Assembly: GCA_963682175.1 (NCBI GenBank)
Contig: OY821771.1
Span: forward strand, 12,647,001-12,711,000
Length of the DNA: 64,000 bases
Direction: 5' to 3'
Origin: Triglochin maritima
Taxonomy: Eukaryota > Streptophyta > Magnoliopsida > Alismatales > Juncaginaceae
Within the stretch, counting starts at the first letter, position 1. Every line of letters starts with the position of its first letter. The notes below the pieces were generated by a model. It was not told where the DNA came from, searched no databases, and saw only the letters and a program-made list of their open reading frames with translations. The position numbers and the translations under genes are program-made. Shown one piece after another: positions 59,342 to 64,000 of this stretch.

Positions 59342-61164
59342 TCATCTTCCTGTAAACATGGTCATACTCATGCTATTTGAGCTTGATGAGATTAGATAAG
59401 CTGAAGATGATGTCTCTATCTCAGTTGAAGCCCCAATCGTGACATATCCTGGTTGTTTTGGTTCAGTAATGGACTCGATGTTGCAGCCTAAAATGTGTAG
59501 CACGGATGACATTGACGGTCGGTCGTTGGGTTGTTCTTGCACGCACAAAAGTCCAATTTTAATGCATTTCAGCACCTCACCTTCGTCGAAAGGCCGAACC
59601 ATCGAAGGGTCCATAAGATCAACACCTTTGCCTTCACTCCAAAGGGCCCATGGCTAACATGTTAAAGCAATATCACATATAATTTGAGATTAATTAATAG
59701 AAAATAAATTGAAACGTGAATAAAGGACTCTGAGGGTGTTGTTTACTTCAGTCTCATCTCCTCCGAAAATTCTCGCAGTGCCAAAATCAGAGATCTTAGG
59801 GTTCATATCTTTGTCAAGAAGAATGTTTCCTGCTTTGAGATCAAGATGGATTATACTTAGTCTGGAATCTTGATGGAGGTATAGAAGTCCTTTTGTAATT
59901 ACCATGACAATTTGGTGTCGTGTTTGCCAATTTAGACCATTCTCAACGTTTCCTATGCATAAGAAATGGAAAAACAATAAAAGTATAAGTTATACATTTC
60001 TTTTGATTGTATTATATGCTTTTCTAATAATTATTTACAGGACTTTCCCTATACAAAAGAAATGGAAAATTGTCTTCAGTTAATGCATAATTTTTCCTAA
60101 TGCAGTTTAGTCCTTTGTTACTTTTGATTGTAGACAATATTTGCCCTCTAAATTTAGGAGTAACAATTTTCCTTTCTCAACTATGAAATTCACAAATTTA
60201 AATAATTGGCCCTACTCCATTTCAAAATAATTAATTCTTCTCTAGTAGTATACATTCAAAAAAGCAGAAATACCCTTCTTTTTAGTCTTTTTGTCAATGC
60301 TACGTACTACCCAAATTTCAAAATCAAATTTTCTAATGTCATAATCCTCAGCCCAAATATACCTGTTACTTAATCCTCCATTAACCAATAAAGAAGCAAC
60401 TCTGTATATTTTTTTCTCGTCAAATACTTTTCATCTAGCATAATCAAGGAAACAAGACGGCTGAATGTTAAACTTATATGGTTAGAAGACAAACCAAACA
60501 AGAAGCCATCCAAGCTTTTGTTAGGCATGTACTCGTAAATCAGCAACCTATCATCTCCATGTATACAACAAGCAAGAAGCCTGACTAGGTTTCGATGTTG
60601 GAGCTTTGCAATCAACAACACCTCGTTCTTGAACTCCTTAATGCCTTGCTTTGAACACTTGGAGAGTCTTTTGACGGCAACTTCTTGGCCATCTGCCAAC
60701 GTACCCTATTTTTTAATAGATTGGGCAAAACAAAATTGTTACCATATGGTCAAACATTTTCAATTTCGAACATAAACTTAAAATAATTATATACAAGAAA
60801 CAACATGTATGTCTCCCATACAATTGCCACCTTATAAACTGGGCCAAAACCTCCCTCGCCAAGTTTATTTTCGTCAGAGAAATTGTGTGTGGCTGAAGCT
60901 AGTGTTGAATAATCAAGGATTGGTAGATCTAGATTATCTTCCTCTTCTCCATCACAACCTTCATTAAGATGTAGGTTGAAGAACAATATGGATTAAGTAA
61001 GAAAAAAGGAACTTGAATGAAAAAATCCATACCCTTTCTTTTGTTCTTATGCTTCCAAATGAAAAGACAAATCAAGACCGTCAGGATGATTGTTCCAACA
61101 ACCGCACAAATCACTGGAATCACAAGTACGTTTGGTTTTTTCTTTGGCTTTGGATGGTTTTTCC
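59342..61164 (-). pseudogene. S-RLK copy 4, kinase half lacking one exon
   Basis: Exons on the minus strand: 61164-61033 (transmembrane), 60958-60831 ([11 protein letters not shown]), 60705-60495 (211 bp, [10 protein letters not shown]), 59952 to about 59740 ([24 protein letters not shown]), 59653-59342 (C-terminal tail). The 151-bp exon carrying MSPEYA and the SDVFSFG segment is missing between 59740 and 59653, and the catalytic HRD reads HLD. No lectin, S-locus or PAN exons lie upstream. A conventional active kinase is not expected. Sequence is close to the gene at 6305-15668 exon by exon. Confidence 0.85.
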
Positions 61165-62287
61165 CTGCAAATATTATTGTATGATTAATTGAACAAGTAA
61201 AAATTAATGCCTTGCATTTCAGTTGATATTACACGTGTTACTGGTATCTGAGATGGGTGGTGGGGACAATATGTTTTTATGGGGTAATAAATCACGTAAG
61301 TTAATTAGTATCAAATATTTCCTACTCCTATTGTAAATAAAATATAAAAAATTAAGAATAAAAAAGATTTGAAAATTCATATTTTCGAAGTAAATAGATT
61401 CCAGCGAATAAATACTTAAACGTCAGTATTGTACTCATAAATTACATATGTAATTTTTTTTTATTTTTAAAATGACTCTATATCCATATTATATCTTGAT
61501 CCTCCTCAATTCTCTGAAAATTGAAGAGGCCTAATTTAATTAAACTCAACCACCATTTATAAAATGGATGATGGATCATGTCTTTCACAAGAAGTGTGTT
61601 ATTGTGGTGTGCATTCTAATTTTACAATCACGAAGTATTGTCTTTGTAAAGTTATCATTTTAATTTTACAAATACGAAGTATTGTTCCAAAGTTCAAAAC
61701 AATGACAATTGATGTGAAGTTATTATATCTTTGTAATTTATTTATGAAATGATAGCTTCTAATTTGACAAATTCATTTTTTAGACCATCAGATTTTTATG
61801 GACCTTTGAAATTTAGGATATTGCATGATTTCTTTCACAATCAAAGTCATGCATACATCATGTGAAATATTACAATTTCTTGGTTCTCAAATATATGACT
61901 TTATTCGTAGAAATTGATCAAATCGGGCAAGTTCAGGAGGTTCCGATACATTTGGAATTATTCTCTCTCAAAAGATATGACTTTATTTGTAGATTGTTCA
62001 AACCCTCCCTGTGCCGTTCGCAAGCCATTTGAAATCTAAATAATCTCACTCACATACAAAATAGTTATCCATTTTCTCTGATGGTATTGTATATTTGACG
62101 AAATAATTGACAAAATTTTGTGAAGATTACATTTGCAATCAACTGTATTTTTTAGTTTGTAAATTTAAAGACCAAGTATATTTCGTAACTACATTGATTT
62201 GTCATCAAACTTGACTAAAACTTTCCATAAAACTATTTTTTAAATAATTAATTTCAAAAAGTAATTTATATTAAGTGAAGCAACTTA
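61165..62287. other. intergenic, no gene seen
   Basis: AT-rich. Two near-copies of AAAGTTATCATTTTAATTTTAC/CTAATTTTACAATCACGAAGT around 61610-61690 form a small local repeat. The lectin exons expected upstream of copy 4 are absent. Confidence 0.5.
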
Positions 62288-62501
62288 GACCACCGTTAAC
62301 AGCGCCCGGGCAGCTCCCAGGTGCCCGGTTTTCTCCCTCAGTCACGTCAACTTCTCTCTCTATCACGTCAGCACAAACCAACCCTCTTACAAAATCCTTA
62401 GACCGCCCTTAACTATCAAAAACCCAAACGCCCGACACATTAGCCCAAATTATCCCGCCCGATTTTCCACCCGGGTGGTGGAACGGGGGGAGGTGCCCAT
62501 T

Positions 62502-62567
<66 letters not shown>

Positions 62568-62868
62568 GTTTTAAAATATGTTAAAAATGTTTTAAAAATT
62601 ATTTTAAATCATTTTTTAATTATTATTTTTATGAAAATATGTTTTTTATTTTTTAAAATTTTGATATTTTTTGTGTTTTACCTAAAATTGATTATCAGAT
62701 GACGTCAATGAGAGATAATGTAGGATGCTTCTGTTGTTTCTAGGTGTGGGTAATGAAAATTTGGGGGGTGGTTGATTTGTGCTGACGTGACAGAGAGAAA
62801 AGCTGATGTGGCTGAGAGAGAAAATCGGGCGCCCGAGAACTGCCCCGGCGCTGTTAATGGCGCTATCA
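62288..62868. mobile_element. 580-bp MITE with ~60-bp terminal repeats
   Basis: Left: GTTAACAGCGCCCGGGCAGCT...GGTGCCCGGTTTTCTC. Right in reverse: ATTAACAGCGCCGGGGCAGTT...GGCGCCCGATTTTCTC. The TIRs extend through TCACGTCA/CCACATCA phrases. The middle holds a (TA)n tract and AT-rich filler with no ORF. It abuts, and seems to interrupt, the C-terminus of the Harbinger transposase. The target duplication was not resolved, so the superfamily is open. Confidence 0.75.
62505..62565. repeat. (TA)n microsatellite in MITE
   Basis: About 30 TA units in the centre of the 62288-62868 element. Confidence 0.9.
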
Positions 62869-63957
62869 TATTATGCATTACAATGCAATCTGTCATTATT
62901 TTGTTAAACACGATCTTACTCCATGCAAGAGATGACTTCTTCACGATCGTGAACCGCGTTTGCAAGACAATAAATGCACTTTCTACATCTTTGCGTGTTG
63001 CTTCTTGTCGTTCAACAAATAACCTGTCCTTCGGTGTTTGTGGATGAACGATAGACGGAATGAATGCCGCCAATTTTGAATCAATATCACCCGTAAGATA
63101 ATATCTCATATCATATTGAGCACCGTTTACCTAAAAAGTCACAGGTGGAGCTCGTCCTTACATTACGTCGTCCAAAACCGGAGATCGTTGCAGCACATTT
63201 TGTCATTGCATGAACCTAGTGTGCCAAAAATGAGTGTCATATCCACTTGTCAGCCGACGCCACTGCCTCGAGGACAAGAGTGACATTACCACTACGCCCT
63301 TGATATTGGCCCCTCCATGCAATCGGACAATTTTTCCACACCCAATGCATGCAATCGATACTTCCCATCATGCCTGGGAACCCACGCTGCTCAACAACGT
63401 GAAGTAGTCGTTCTAAATCACTTGCATTAGGTTTTTGGAGGTACGTACTCACCGCCGAAGTTGTTAATTACACCGTCACAGAATTTTTCAAGTGTGTTTC
63501 TTGCCGTGGATTCGCTTAGCCTTAAGTATTCGTCCACCTCATTAGCCGCAACACAGTACGTTAGCATACGAATCGCCGTGGTACATTTCTGCAGGCCAGA
63601 GATGCTTATCCTACCGGTGGCGTCTGGTGTACGTTGGAAGAAGAGATCAGACACCTCAATGACACTCACAATGCGAAGAAAGACATGCTTTCACATCCTA
63701 AATCTTCTCCTGAAAATGTTTTCAGGATAAACACGGTCGTTAGAAAAATAATCGGCAATCAAACGGTTGTAACCAAACTCCCTATCTCTATCCGGGTTCG
63801 AAGTTCTCCTTCTACGCCTCTTAGGACGTCGATCCACCACTTCGGAGACATACTCTGTTAAGTAGTTCAACACTTGGTCATAAGCTTCGTCATCAGATGT
63901 TGAAGATGATGAAGACATTGAACTGGAAGACTTATCAGATGAAGACATTGTTCGCAA
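62869..63957 (-). pseudogene. PIF/Harbinger transposase (ALP1-like), frameshifted
   Basis: A DDE transposase of the DDE_Tnp_4 family; some host proteins such as ALP1 derive from it. Start at 63957 with a Ser-rich N-terminus, then DRRPKRRRRRTS (basic), IFRRRFRM, LQKCTTAIRMLTYCVAANEV and LRLSESTARNTLEKFCDGV. Next comes the catalytic block GFPGMMGSIDCMHWVWKNC (first Asp) and GSCND near 63205, just before a one-base frameshift. The block RQEATRKDVESAFIVLQTRF holds the third acidic residue. At least three frame changes occur (near 63690, 63430 and 63200), and the C-terminus runs into the MITE at 62868. The right TIR is not in the window. Confidence 0.82.
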
Positions 63958-64000
63958 ATGAATTGAGTGAGATTTGGTAAAACCAACTAAGTGGACTGCA

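Noticed and set aside
6305..61164. A self-incompatibility S-locus
   Set aside because: S-domain kinases are a large family with mostly other roles. No paired pollen ligand (SCR/SP11-like cysteine-rich peptide) was seen, so the name S-locus is not supported.
1..64000. tRNA, rRNA or other structural RNA genes
   Set aside because: No tRNA B-box/cloverleaf or rRNA segment was recognised by eye; the tRNA-Asp match is only the retroelement primer site.

Overview
The window is plant nuclear DNA, almost certainly from a eudicot. The supporting features are a spliced G-type lectin S-receptor-like kinase (S-RLK) gene with its decayed paralogues, GT-AG introns, and a dense set of plant transposable elements: Athila-like and chromovirus gypsy elements, copia, LINE, CACTA, Mutator-like, hAT and PIF/Harbinger. 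The species cannot be named from the sequence. All assignments come from reading the translations and repeat ends by eye; no database search was run.

Layout. 1-5514: a gag-bearing Athila-like LTR element on the minus strand, with a solo LTR of a related family inside it in the opposite orientation. It truncates a copia remnant (5515-5840). 6305-15668 (minus): the best host gene here, a nine-exon S-RLK whose exon phases join into about 810 codons even though intron 6 holds a 2.8 kb solo LTR. 16259-17981: a gypsy gag remnant, a hAT-like repeat, and a broken second S-RLK copy. 18461-30290: a four-layer nest. A CT/GA-rich foldback element was entered by a 5'-truncated LINE (14-bp duplication). 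The LINE was entered by a CACTA element (3-bp duplication CAA). The CACTA was entered by a gag-only LTR element (5-bp duplication ATATG). The CACTA carries a complete-looking C48 (Ulp1-like) peptidase domain but no TNP2 transposase.

30930-35985: a third S-RLK copy, reduced to its C-terminal and PAN exons and split by two nested solo LTRs. 36274-41055: a FAR1-related (FRS) pseudogene containing a hAT MITE with a clean 8-bp target duplication and a gypsy integrase-LTR fragment. 41384-47090: LTR pieces and a gag-like remnant with another nested solo LTR. 47281-47679: a 20-bp minisatellite. 48276-58590: remains of three further CACTA elements and a Mutator-like transposase. CACTA 3 has decayed TNP2, DUF4218, DUF4216, En/Spm ORF2 and a second C48 gene colinear with the one at 27480-28934. 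59342-61164: a fourth S-RLK copy, kinase half only and lacking the activation-segment exon. 62288-63957: a MITE abutting a frameshifted Harbinger transposase.

Overall, an S-RLK cluster has been invaded repeatedly by transposons. The clean target duplications let the order of many insertions be read directly. Only the S-RLK at 6305-15668 and the CACTA-borne C48 gene look potentially expressible.
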